From assembly GCF_022810305.1 (NCBI RefSeq), contig NZ_JALGQH010000040.1, positions 1-43,091 of the forward strand: a stretch of 43,091 nucleotides of DNA, in the 5' to 3' direction. The notes under the pieces are model-generated. The model ran no database searches, was not told where the DNA came from, and worked only from the letters and a program-made list of their open reading frames with translations. Shown here in pieces: positions 26,063 through 33,927 of the stretch. Source of the stretch: Rhodococcus sp. ARC_M6. GTDB taxonomy: Bacteria; Actinomycetota; Actinomycetes; Mycobacteriales; Mycobacteriaceae. Numbering within the stretch: position 1 is the first letter of the stretch; every line of letters begins with the position of its first letter. A program made the translations under genes and the position numbers.

Positions 26063-26395
26063 CCTGCGTGCACTTCTTCCGCATCTGGCGGGGGTCGACA
26101 TCGATTCGGTCGATGCGACCGCCGTTGGAGTCCTTATTCGTGCGTCGCCGTTGTCGACTTCGGCGAGCTGTCCGACCTGTGGTGTTTCCTCGAAACGAGT
26201 GCACAGTCGGTACGAACGCATGCTCGCCGATACGGCTATAGCTGGCCGATCGAGTTACGTTGTCTTGCAGGTGCACCGGTTTCTGTGCTCGAACACCGGC
26301 TGTGACCGACGCGCATTTGTCGAGCAGATCGACGGACTGACCAGCCTGGAGGCGTCGCCAACGGAGAGCCCGGCGAATCTTGTTGGTACGAAAGG
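26063..26395 (+). pseudogene. 5' fragment of an ISL3-family transposase
   Basis: In one frame: LLPHLAGVDIDSVDATAVGV, then the zinc finger CPTCGVSSKRVHSRYERMLAD and FLCSNTGCDRRAFVEQIDGLT. This is the typical ISL3 transposase N-terminus (zinc ribbon plus the start of the helix-turn-helix). The catalytic DDE part is absent; the frame runs on without a break into a TPR-like sequence. No start codon is obvious, so the 5' end is probably lost or altered. Confidence 0.78.
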
Positions 26396-26529
26396 AAAGA
26401 ACACGACCCCGGAAACTGGAATCCGGCAGCATGCCGACTGCACATGGGTCGGTCTGTCATGCCCTGATACTGATTCGGGCCGTGAAAACATCATCGGCGA
26501 ACCGATCAGGCCGGCAGTGACCTCTCACA

Positions 26530-26810
26530 CAAGATTGAGGTTAGGAGACGACGCCACCGCGCTGCTGTTCGCGCTTCGCGGTCGAGCATTCGCGCAGCTC
26601 GGCTACAACGAGGCCGCTCGCGAGAGTTTCAAGGAAGCCTTGAGGGTCCGCTCCCGCGCTTCCGAAGTACGACATCGTGCGCTGCTCGAGCGGGCACAGG
26701 TCGACCTGGCACAGAACCGGAAAGCGGCCGCACGCAAGAGCATCGAGAAAGTTCTCGCCGAGGACCCCACCTACCCCGGACTTCAGGACGCGCTCGCCGC
26801 ACTGCCATGA
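26530..26810 (+). pseudogene. 5'-truncated TPR protein gene
   Basis: About 90 residues with two TPR-like helix pairs (LLFALRGRAFAQLGYNEAAR, EALRVRSRASEVRHRALLER, AARKSIEKVLAEDPTYPGLQ). It continues in frame from the ISL3 fragment and has no start of its own, so the N-terminal part of the original gene was lost, probably in the same event that brought in the ISL3 piece. Its TGA overlaps the ATG of the next small gene as ATGA. A chimeric protein starting in the ISL3 part is possible. Confidence 0.55.
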
Positions 26811-27054
26811 TGACGGTTTCCGGCACAAACGTTCACCGCTCCGAAACCGAGCAGGGAGCATCGAAACTGTCCGACCTGTTCAGTACCGACATCACTAATC
26901 AAGGCTTCACGAAGTCCGCGAACCCGCCCGGAGTCCCCAACACGGCCGCTTCACCAAGGACAGCCCGCGAGGAACCTACAACTACTGCATCGTCCACCAG
27001 GGGAGCTATCTCGGTGAGATCAGCGTCCTCGACGACAAAAGGTTCACCAGCTGA
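26807..27054 (+). pseudogene. Small gene with a probable one-base frameshift
   Basis: Starts at ATG 26807 overlapping the TPR stop. The first frame reads SKLSDLFSTDITNQGFTKSA then NPPGVPN. The next frame, from about 26944, continues in plausible style with GRFTKDSPRGTYNYCIVHQG and SYLGEISVLDD to TGA 27052. One missing G near 26942-26945 would join them (…PN-T-GRFTK…) into about 82 codons. The joined protein is small and probably soluble; I do not know its family. Without the repair the first frame runs to 27145. Confidence 0.5.
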
Positions 27055-27072
27055 CCACGGCACAGTTTCAGA

Positions 27073-27441
27073 TTATCTCGACCGTGAAATAAGTTTCACC
27101 GCAATGATTTCCTGCTTGATCCGCCCACGTGGTAAGACTTCGTAGTCGTTCTGTTTTGCCCAGTCGCGGATCGCCTGCAGTTGCTCCGTGGAGCGTCCCG
27201 AACCCGTCGCCTTTTCTACTGCTGTTGCAGGCAGCTTGCGACTACGGCGCGCAACTCCGATCTTCTCCGTGACTGAGATGTAAGGCTGTAGAGCCACTCC
27301 CATTTTGTCCGCGTTCGCCAATCTTAGATCGATCACGTAATCGATTCCCTGAGGGGAGAATTCGATTCGTTCACCGAACCCGCCGTCAATCGGCTTTCCG
27401 TCGAGATCGTCAATCAGCTACCGGATCAGTATCTCTGCCAT
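27073..27441 (-). pseudogene. lsr2: Lsr2 nucleoid protein with amber codon at position 8
   Basis: Read from ATG 27441, the frame is MAEILIR-stop-LIDDLDGKPIDGGFGERIEF, then an otherwise complete Lsr2: IDYVIDLRLANADKMGVAL, a basic linker, and the C-terminal DNA-binding domain SGRSTEQLQAIRDWAKQN, with PRGRIKQEI, the motif that inserts into the AT minor groove. Lsr2 silences AT-rich foreign genes in mycolic-acid actinobacteria. The TAG at 27418-27420 replaces what is probably a Gln codon. AAGGA lies nine bases before the ATG. An internal GTG at 27336 could give an 87-residue protein lacking much of the dimerisation region. Either a dead copy or a suppressed or truncated one. Confidence 0.8.
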
Positions 27442-27521
27442 TGCAATAGTCCTTCGGGTTGATTGGCGCGAGTCTCTGCCATTGCAATAGTCCTTCGGGT
27501 TGATTGGCGCGAGTCTCTGCC
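27432..27521. repeat. 41-bp direct tandem repeat (two copies plus 8 bp)
   Basis: Units at 27432-27472 and 27473-27513 are identical, and the first 8 bases recur at 27514-27521. On the minus strand each unit contains AAGGA followed by ATGGCAGA, that is the ribosome site and start of the lsr2 copy, so the duplication copied the gene's initiation region. It looks like a recent slippage or recombination product. Confidence 0.92.
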
Positions 27522-27678
27522 AACCCGTCAACCGGTTCACAGGGCCTTCGACAGCACCGGATCTGTAGGGCAGGGTCAGCCCATTCCTGACCGAAAAACG
27601 GCCGGTGTCTAGTCCTCGCACGAATCGGTACAGGTGCGGAAGTTCTTCTTCAGAGACGGTAGACTGACACGAGTTCAA
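27522..27678 (-). pseudogene. 3' fragment of an ISL3-family transposase
   Basis: In one frame the minus strand reads ELPHLYRFVRGLDTGRFSV then RNGLTLPYRSGAVEGPVNRL, matching the conserved ISL3 C-terminus (…F.RGL…GLTLP.SSGAVEG.VNRIKMLKRQ…), including the final catalytic Glu in AVEG. It breaks off after VNRL where the 41-bp repeat begins. It lies directly upstream of the lsr2 copy and so may supply or replace its promoter region. Confidence 0.72.
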
Positions 27679-28105
27679 TTATGCACCAAGACATCCGGTG
27701 AGTATCTCCGCAAAACGGCTCGACGTGCACTGCGATCGCCTCAAGACGTGGGCGGCTTCCCTGCCTTCGAGATTAATGACGACTCCTCGGCCAGTCCGGC
27801 TCTGAACATCGACTTCCCGATTCTGGTGATGACCTGGTCGGCACAATCTAACTCGAACACAAATCGAAGCTCAAAGCTGTGACCGCAGAACTCAAGACGT
27901 GCATGTGCACGGGGCTCAAGGCCAATATGTGCGTCGATCAGCTCTGTTGTCCCTCCCGGGCAAAAGAAGTAGGACGGCGACGACCCAGCGAAAGGCCTGC
28001 TCGACGGTCTCATGTCAGCAGGTCCAGCGGATATCTGTAGGGGATACTCACCCTATCCCGCGGACGCTGCAGCCCGTACGCTCATTTCTGTTATCCCACA
28101 ACGAA
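27679..28105. other. Stretch without supported gene, upstream of the nuclease-helicase operon
   Basis: 427 bp. A minus-strand frame 27741-28013 has a segment with protein-like character (LEFCGHSFELRFVFELDCAD, ITRIGKSMFRAGLAEESSLI) that could be a gene remnant, but no family or good start is visible. The promoter of the three-gene operon must lie here. Confidence 0.4.
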
Positions 28106-28714
28106 ATGGGTGCGGCGATGGACACCGAGTGGTTCAAGCGATTCGGGGATATTCCCGGAGTCACCTACAAGACTCCGCATGGAATCGATCGGCGGCGGTT
28201 ACTAGCCGCGAAGGCTCGTCCGCGAGAGCTTTACCTCGGTGGCAAACGGGTCGCGATGCAGGACGAGCCAGACGATTCGACTAGTCCAGCGGCTCAACGT
28301 TGGTTCGATCTGAACATCGCCGACATGAGCGTGGATGCCATGCTTCGCAACCTCTACGAAACCCTGGAGGTCCCGGGCGAGGCGGAGGACTACCACTTCG
28401 CCATTCAGGATGTGATCGAAGTGCTCTGGCGACGGCGGAGAAGTGAGCCTCTCGTCCTAGCGCACGTCGAGTCCTTATCGTGGCTGGATGTGAGACTCAT
28501 TCAGGCGTGTCCGGATGCGATCATGTTCGGTGACGAACTGCAGTACTTCAGCGTGCCGGCATTTGGTCGCCTGATCACGCTTTACACCCGAGAAGGCGCT
28601 TGGCGCGATGCCCTTGTGGTCGCGGACATCGGCGAGCAATTCGGCGTGTACCCCGGGCGGGCAGCAATTGTCGAACGGGTCGCTGCCCTCGATGCCGAGG
28701 CGGCCGATGCATGA
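28106..28714 (+). CDS. Unknown first protein of nuclease-helicase operon
   Basis: 202 residues from ATG 28106; a second in-frame ATG at 28118 is possible, and neither has a strong ribosome site. The first half contains FKRFGDIPGVTYKTPHGIDRR and KARPRELYLGG. The second half is helical and TPR-like (EAEDYHFAIQDVIEVLWRRR, AFGRLITLYTREGAWRDAL, IGEQFGVYPGRAAIVERV). No catalytic motif seen and no family recognised. It overlaps the nuclease-helicase gene by 8 bp, so the products are probably made together. An adaptor or sensor role is a guess. Confidence 0.75.
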   Translation: MGAAMDTEWFKRFGDIPGVTYKTPHGIDRRRLLAAKARPRELYLGGKRVAMQDEPDDSTSPAAQRWFDLNIADMSVDAMLRNLYETLEVPGEAEDYHFAIQDVIEVLWRRRRSEPLVLAHVESLSWLDVRLIQACPDAIMFGDELQYFSVPAFGRLITLYTREGAWRDALVVADIGEQFGVYPGRAAIVERVAALDAEAADA

Positions 28715-30788
28715 TATCGACCTTCACTCGAAGCTGCGATCGACCTCGTTTCTCGAGTATGCCTTTCTGCGCTGGGTCCTCGGCCCTGCGAGCCTGCCCG
28801 GCCTCGAGGCCCATGTCGTTGCGCAGCAACCCGCCGAGGTGCACGGCCGCAGCTATCTCATCGATTACGAATTGGTCGGCGAGACGGAGCGTGTCGCGGT
28901 CGAGCTCGACGGTTTCGAGTTTCACGGAACCCGGTCCGCGTTCACTTACGATCGGTTCCGCCAGAACGACTTGGCCGCCACGGGGCGAAGCGTGGTTCGG
29001 TTCACCTACGACGGCATTCGCTCGGACACCCGCCGCTGCGTGGTTCAGCTCCAGACGATCCTCGCGGCGGACGCCCGGTTGGCCAGGTTCATCAATCCCA
29101 ACCCTCGCATCGAGGTGCCGGAGATGAATCCAGATCCCCTTCACGCGCTCGATCCGACGCCATGGCGCGAAGCCACCACCGAGGAATCCGCCATGAACGA
29201 CACCTCGTACTTCGACCAAGTCCGCACCAGGCTCAACCACAAGACACTTCGTCTGTGCCAGCGTGAAGCGTTCAGTGCCCTGGCGAACTACTACGGCGGA
29301 GGCGGCTCCAACGCTGCCTGCGTGATGAGCGTCGGCGCCGGCAAAACTGCACTGGGAGTACTCGCCTCCCTAGCTTTCACACGTCGCCGGACTCTCATCG
29401 TGACGCCCGGAAAGGTCATTCGAGGCACCTTCGATCGGGCATGGGACCACCAAGCAGTCGGCAACGTTCTCTACGGCTTGCCAGGTGGCCCACTCATACC
29501 CGGAAGCCGGCCCCCGAACGTCCTCACCCTCGATCGTGAGGGCGGCGCCATCAGATCCATCACCCGAGAGCAGCTGCTCGCTGCCGACGTTATCGTCACG
29601 AATTTTCATTCGCTCGGGAACGGGACCGATCCCGACGACCTGCTTGCCAAGCTCAACGTCGACGATATCGATCTCATCGTCGTCGACGAGGCTCATATCG
29701 CGGCAGCAGAGTCCTACCAACGGTTGTTTTCTCACTTCGCCGACGCACGGACTCTCCTCATGTCGGCGTGCTTCCAACGCCTGGACGGCAAACCGATCGA
29801 CGCTGATGTGGTGTATAGGTACCGGCTTGTCGACTCGATCGCCGATGGCAATGCCAAGAACCTGCGGGTTCACCGGTTCGCGCCCGACTCGGCAGCGACG
29901 ACGTATGAACTTGTGTGGCCCGACGGTGCGCGCGAGGAAATCGTCGGACGGGACGAACTTCTCAAAGTTATCGCTGACGAGCGCAAGCTTGCCCGTATTA
30001 CCGCGAAGTCGAACGAACCGATACGTCAGATGATGCGTCTGGTGAGGGCAGTCTTGGACGCGCAGACCGAGCTGCTCCATCCGGTGAAGCCGCGGGTCCT
30101 CTTTGCTGCGCTCGGGGAGCGGCATGCCGAGCAGATCGCCCGGATCGCCGAGGAACATGGCATTCCCTGCGCCACCCTGCACCACAGCCAGACCGACGCC
30201 CACATCAAGCGGACGAGACAGCGGTTCGAGTCCGATACCGGTGACTTGCAAGGCATTGCGCAGCTGAAGATGCTCGCGCAAGGGTACGACTTTCCGCCCA
30301 TCTGCGTCGTTGTACCACTGCGGGCCTACGGTAGTTTCAACGAGTTCTACCAATTCATCGGACGCGGTATTCGGGTGCTGCGCCACCCGGCATTGCTCGG
30401 CCGAGTTGGACCCGAGCAGCAATTCCTCGACGTCATCTATCACGCAGAGTTCGGTCTCGACGACCACATCGACACCATCTATCTGGAAAACGACATGGAC
30501 CCTCACACAGTCCATGCCCTGCCGGACGACTGGCGGAAGTCTGCTACCGAGCTAGACGTGCCCGGCACGCGCGGTCACGACGTTGCCGGACACCCCGACG
30601 CATTCGTCCTGTTCGAGCGCGGCGCCACCGAAGCCCGAGTCGTCCACGACGAGTCCCTCATCGAAGCCCACCGGGACGAGCGAGAGCTCGCAGCGATGGC
30701 CCAGCGGTATGCCGAATATGCAGCCGGAACCGACGACCCGGTCAACTTCCAGCAGTTCGTCGACATCTCCAGGCAATTCCGTGAGTGA
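28707..30788 (+). CDS. PD-(D/E)XK nuclease-SF2 helicase fusion
   Basis: 693 residues. Residues ~1-125 resemble a Vsr/DUF559-type PD-(D/E)XK fold: LIDYEL (Asp53), RVAVELDGFEFHG (Glu66-x-Asp68), then YDRFRQNDLAATGRSVVRFT. A ~40-residue linker leads to a superfamily 2 helicase: Walker A region SVGAGKT (208-214), DEAH box (327-330), motif III LMSACF (351-356), motif V IAQLKMLAQGYDFP, and motif VI QFIGRGIR (549-556). This pairing suggests an enzyme that moves on and cuts DNA. It overlaps genes on both sides by 8 bp. A restriction-like role is inferred; the target signal is unknown. The GTG/ATG choice is clear because ATG 28707 begins the conserved nuclease part. Confidence 0.86.
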   Translation: MHDIDLHSKLRSTSFLEYAFLRWVLGPASLPGLEAHVVAQQPAEVHGRSYLIDYELVGETERVAVELDGFEFHGTRSAFTYDRFRQNDLAATGRSVVRFTYDGIRSDTRRCVVQLQTILAADARLARFINPNPRIEVPEMNPDPLHALDPTPWREATTEESAMNDTSYFDQVRTRLNHKTLRLCQREAFSALANYYGGGGSNAACVMSVGAGKTALGVLASLAFTRRRTLIVTPGKVIRGTFDRAWDHQAVGNVLYGLPGGPLIPGSRPPNVLTLDREGGAIRSITREQLLAADVIVTNFHSLGNGTDPDDLLAKLNVDDIDLIVVDEAHIAAAESYQRLFSHFADARTLLMSACFQRLDGKPIDADVVYRYRLVDSIADGNAKNLRVHRFAPDSAATTYELVWPDGAREEIVGRDELLKVIADERKLARITAKSNEPIRQMMRLVRAVLDAQTELLHPVKPRVLFAALGERHAEQIARIAEEHGIPCATLHHSQTDAHIKRTRQRFESDTGDLQGIAQLKMLAQGYDFPPICVVVPLRAYGSFNEFYQFIGRGIRVLRHPALLGRVGPEQQFLDVIYHAEFGLDDHIDTIYLENDMDPHTVHALPDDWRKSATELDVPGTRGHDVAGHPDAFVLFERGATEARVVHDESLIEAHRDERELAAMAQRYAEYAAGTDDPVNFQQFVDISRQFRE

Positions 30789-32937
30789 GCCGACCTTCGG
30801 TAGGCGAATCCTCGGATGCCCACCACACGAAATCCTCGAGGCCGAGGACGCAGCCGGACGCAGCGAGCAGTTCGCAGAACTCGATGCCCTCCTCACGACG
30901 ATCCTCACCAGTTCCTTCGCCGGCGACCCTGTAGTCAGAGTCGCTGTCAAAGTCGATAAGAACATGACCAGGTCCGACTCCGTCACCATCTTGGGTTTGG
31001 ACGCGCAGCAGCGTCAACTGCTTGGCGATCGGTATCTACTTGAACGCCAGCAGTCACGGGGTGCGTGGTTCCTCCCACAGATCGCGTTGCTCAAGGTCGG
31101 GATGTGTAACCTACCGTCGCTCACCGACCTCCATCCCCGGTTCGCTGTCAACGCCGCGCGCGATGCCACCGCTGCGAAGGTAGACCTGCGAACCAATGAC
31201 GATGCGCTGGCGATATGGGCGCTGCTCATCCCCGTGTTCTCCGAACTTTTCGCTCCTGTCGATGCACGCACCACCTCTGGCAAGCCTTTGACCGCCGACC
31301 AGCAGCGTCACATCTGGGACCTGATCGCCACCACCTACTCTGAGTTGAACCTCGATGTTGTCGAACAGCTTGCCGATATGCGGTACGGCGGCAATTGGAG
31401 TCGTCTGCGCATCGACGGCCAGATGGTGGCGAAGCAAGCCCTCGTGGCAGCCCTCGCCTCGCAAGTCGGCTCCGACACCGTACGAAGGTGGCGAGCCCGA
31501 TCCATTCAATCGCTGGCCGCTCGGTACTACTCGAAGGCCATGAGCGGACCGCCCCTCGCTCGTTCCGTATTGACGGGCACCTACCAGGCAGCACTGTCCG
31601 GCCTCTTCGGTGGCGACTGGCTGGCGTTCCTCGACTACCTCGGCGAACCACCGAACGACGCCGAACACATCCTGACCTCACTACCCGAGCCGCGCGTATA
31701 TCTGGGCGGCTCGGACAAGTTGACGGCGGTAGCAGCCACAAGCGGCCTTCCTGTTGACGAACTCGAACGGATGCTGGGCGCACTGCTGGGCCGCACCACA
31801 GGGACCTCAGCAGTCGAGGACCGTGTCGCAGTGATGCGCCGGTGGTGGCAATCGTTCGATCACGTCCACGCCGCACAACAATCTCGAGCGAAGCCGGCTC
31901 GAGGACTAGTCGAAGACGCTTTCGAGCTGGCAACGGGCCAGATTCCCGCCCCACCGCTGTACCGGAAACTACTGCCGGCAGATCTGTGCGATGACATCGA
32001 CCGACTCTGGGACGGAATCACGTTGCCGCGCTGGCCCGAACGGATCGTCAGCGAGTTCCACCCACACCATCAGATGGCGCTGGCTTTTGGTCCCGCGATT
32101 GACCTGTGGAACGGCGTCGCACTGACTTGCTGGTCAGCGTGCAACACATATACCAGCAGGAACCTGACAGAGATCGCGGAGCGCTACCGACAGGAGGTGA
32201 ATGCGCTCGCCGACTTCGGGTTTCCGATCGACGGCGGCATGTTCGAGGAACTCGCTCAGGCAGAGCAGCACCTCGGCCCTATCCAGCCGTGGGCGGAAGG
32301 CTGGGACCGTCGGCGCGACGGATTCGAGACTGTTCGTGACATCGTCACTCGTCACCGACGGGCCTGGGCCGACAGACATCTCGATGACTACCTCCGCCAC
32401 CGGTGGAACAGCGAAATACGCGACGCCGCACGCGAGTTCAACCGCAGAACCGCCGCACGCAACAAGCCACCCACATTCAAGCAATTCGCCAGCTTCGCTA
32501 TCCCTACGGCCAACCACTGGTTCGATGGGGACTTGGCCGCCTTGTATGCCGCCCTGGGCGAGCCGTCGCCATCGACCACCGCTCGCCACGACCTTCTCGT
32601 CGGCGACCCACGCGACTTCATGTATGCCGTGTATGCCCAGCTCGGCGGCAGGTGGGCTGCAGCAGAGAAATCATACGATCCGGATTATGCCAAGGACCCG
32701 GAGTTGGGGCAGCTCGCTGAAGCGGCACTCCGCTACCTTCAGCAGTACGAGGCACTCGGGCGGCCACCATCCTTCGGAGAATTCCGCGCTACCCGGTTCC
32801 GTTGGGAGCAACTCGGCGGCGAAGAAGCCGGCTGGTACCGATACCAGCAGGTGATAGAAGTTGCCCGTGTCATCCCCAGCCCAGCACCCCGGCCCACGTC
32901 CGCCGATCCCCAGACCGAATCGAGACACGAACCGTAA
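30781..32937 (+). CDS. Unknown 718-residue protein, third gene of nuclease-helicase operon
   Basis: Starts at GTG 30781 (SEPTFGRRILGCPPHE), overlapping the helicase stop by 8 bp, with AGG about seven bases upstream. The protein is almost wholly alpha-helical, rich in Trp, Arg and Ala, with segments such as SIQSLAARYYSKAMSGPPLA, LSGLFGGDWLAFLDYLGEPP and a later similar DGDLAALYAALGEPSP; the GDW/GDL.A.L..LGEP pattern recurs twice, suggesting distant repeats. Further on, PPTFKQFASFAIPTANHW and PPSFGEFRATRFRWEQLGG also look related. No enzyme motif seen. A DNA-binding scaffold or target-recognition subunit is a reasonable guess but not supported directly. Confidence 0.82.
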   Translation: MSEPTFGRRILGCPPHEILEAEDAAGRSEQFAELDALLTTILTSSFAGDPVVRVAVKVDKNMTRSDSVTILGLDAQQRQLLGDRYLLERQQSRGAWFLPQIALLKVGMCNLPSLTDLHPRFAVNAARDATAAKVDLRTNDDALAIWALLIPVFSELFAPVDARTTSGKPLTADQQRHIWDLIATTYSELNLDVVEQLADMRYGGNWSRLRIDGQMVAKQALVAALASQVGSDTVRRWRARSIQSLAARYYSKAMSGPPLARSVLTGTYQAALSGLFGGDWLAFLDYLGEPPNDAEHILTSLPEPRVYLGGSDKLTAVAATSGLPVDELERMLGALLGRTTGTSAVEDRVAVMRRWWQSFDHVHAAQQSRAKPARGLVEDAFELATGQIPAPPLYRKLLPADLCDDIDRLWDGITLPRWPERIVSEFHPHHQMALAFGPAIDLWNGVALTCWSACNTYTSRNLTEIAERYRQEVNALADFGFPIDGGMFEELAQAEQHLGPIQPWAEGWDRRRDGFETVRDIVTRHRRAWADRHLDDYLRHRWNSEIRDAAREFNRRTAARNKPPTFKQFASFAIPTANHWFDGDLAALYAALGEPSPSTTARHDLLVGDPRDFMYAVYAQLGGRWAAAEKSYDPDYAKDPELGQLAEAALRYLQQYEALGRPPSFGEFRATRFRWEQLGGEEAGWYRYQQVIEVARVIPSPAPRPTSADPQTESRHEP

Positions 32938-33927
32938 GGATACGACGGGCTCTAGAGGTTTTGGGTGCCAGGCACTGTCGCGGTCTCCTCCATATGTCAG
33001 TCGATGGTGGGGCGCGTTGCGGCGGCAATCAGATGTTCTCTCGCCTGATTTCCGACCGTCGTTGTGTCGGCAATTTCGCACTACCGTGACCGCGACGCTG
33101 AGGGAGGACGTGGATACGGATCCGGAATCTCGTTGGTGCTCAACGATTATCGGATACAAGTTCGACACCACTGTTGCGGTCCGGGCGGAGGAGTCTCGGG
33201 ATATCGGCGAACTCGGCGTAGTCGAGCTAGCGGAAATCATTCTGCAGCCGTGAGGTCCTCATCGTTCGCGAAGACCAACCGTCCATCGTCGAGCGCGATC
33301 GCCCACCGATGCACCGGAGCCCAATCCCGCCCCACCCCTGTGGGTGACAATGTCGCCGGTACCAGAATCTCGCGCGTTGACCTGCACCCGAGAACCCACA
33401 CCGAGCACGTTGTCGGTGTCGCCAGTTTCGTCGGTCATCACCCGATCCAGACAGATCGACTCACTTTTGCATGTCAACCACTTCTGCCCCGCGTCCGCTG
33501 ATGAAATGTGCACCGTCTACCGCTTCCGTGGTGCGCCGAAGAGGGAAAGTGCCCAGTACTGCCGCAGCCGCAGGTGGACCTTGCGACGTAATATCTCCAC
33601 TGTGTCCCTTGGGTTGGTCACACGGTCCGCCCGACAGCTGCCACGCAGAGGTCGGCGGGCCACCTAGACTGCGCGTTCACCTTTGCCGGCTCGGACGCGC
33701 ACAGCCCACCGGACAGACACTCAACCCCGGTGGGCCACCAGGATTGTGGAGTTGTGGGAGTCCGCAGCCGATCAACGGTTCCGGCGCCGGAGCTCGAGTA
33801 ACAGTGACGCCGTAGCGAACTGATGTCGTAATCCCCACCAACGACAGAACCACTAGATCGATATCCGAGATCGATATCCCGTCCAAATCGACAATGTCGG
33901 CTCCACATCCGACTACCGTTCAAACCT
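32938..33927. other. Long stretch with little coding content
   Basis: 990 bp between the nuclease-helicase operon and the PLD gene. A short frame (33086-33253) is described separately. The rest has only scattered short frames. Two close copies of a GGGCCACC sequence (around 33657 and 33734) could be ends of an old insertion sequence, but I cannot name it. It must contain the PLD gene's promoter. Confidence 0.35.
33086..33253 (+). CDS. Possible small protein or gene remnant, 55 residues
   Basis: From GTG 33086: TATLREDVDTDPESRWCST, IIGYKFDTTVAVRAEESRD, IGELGVVELAEIIL, then TGA. The reading has good protein character, but no family is known and the ribosome site is unclear. It could be the tail of a truncated gene. 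Confidence 0.3.
   Translation: MTATLREDVDTDPESRWCSTIIGYKFDTTVAVRAEESRDIGELGVVELAEIILQP

Noticed and set aside
29370..30515. 381-residue minus-strand frame
   Set aside because: Antisense to the helicase domain; no motif and composition typical of a complementary frame.
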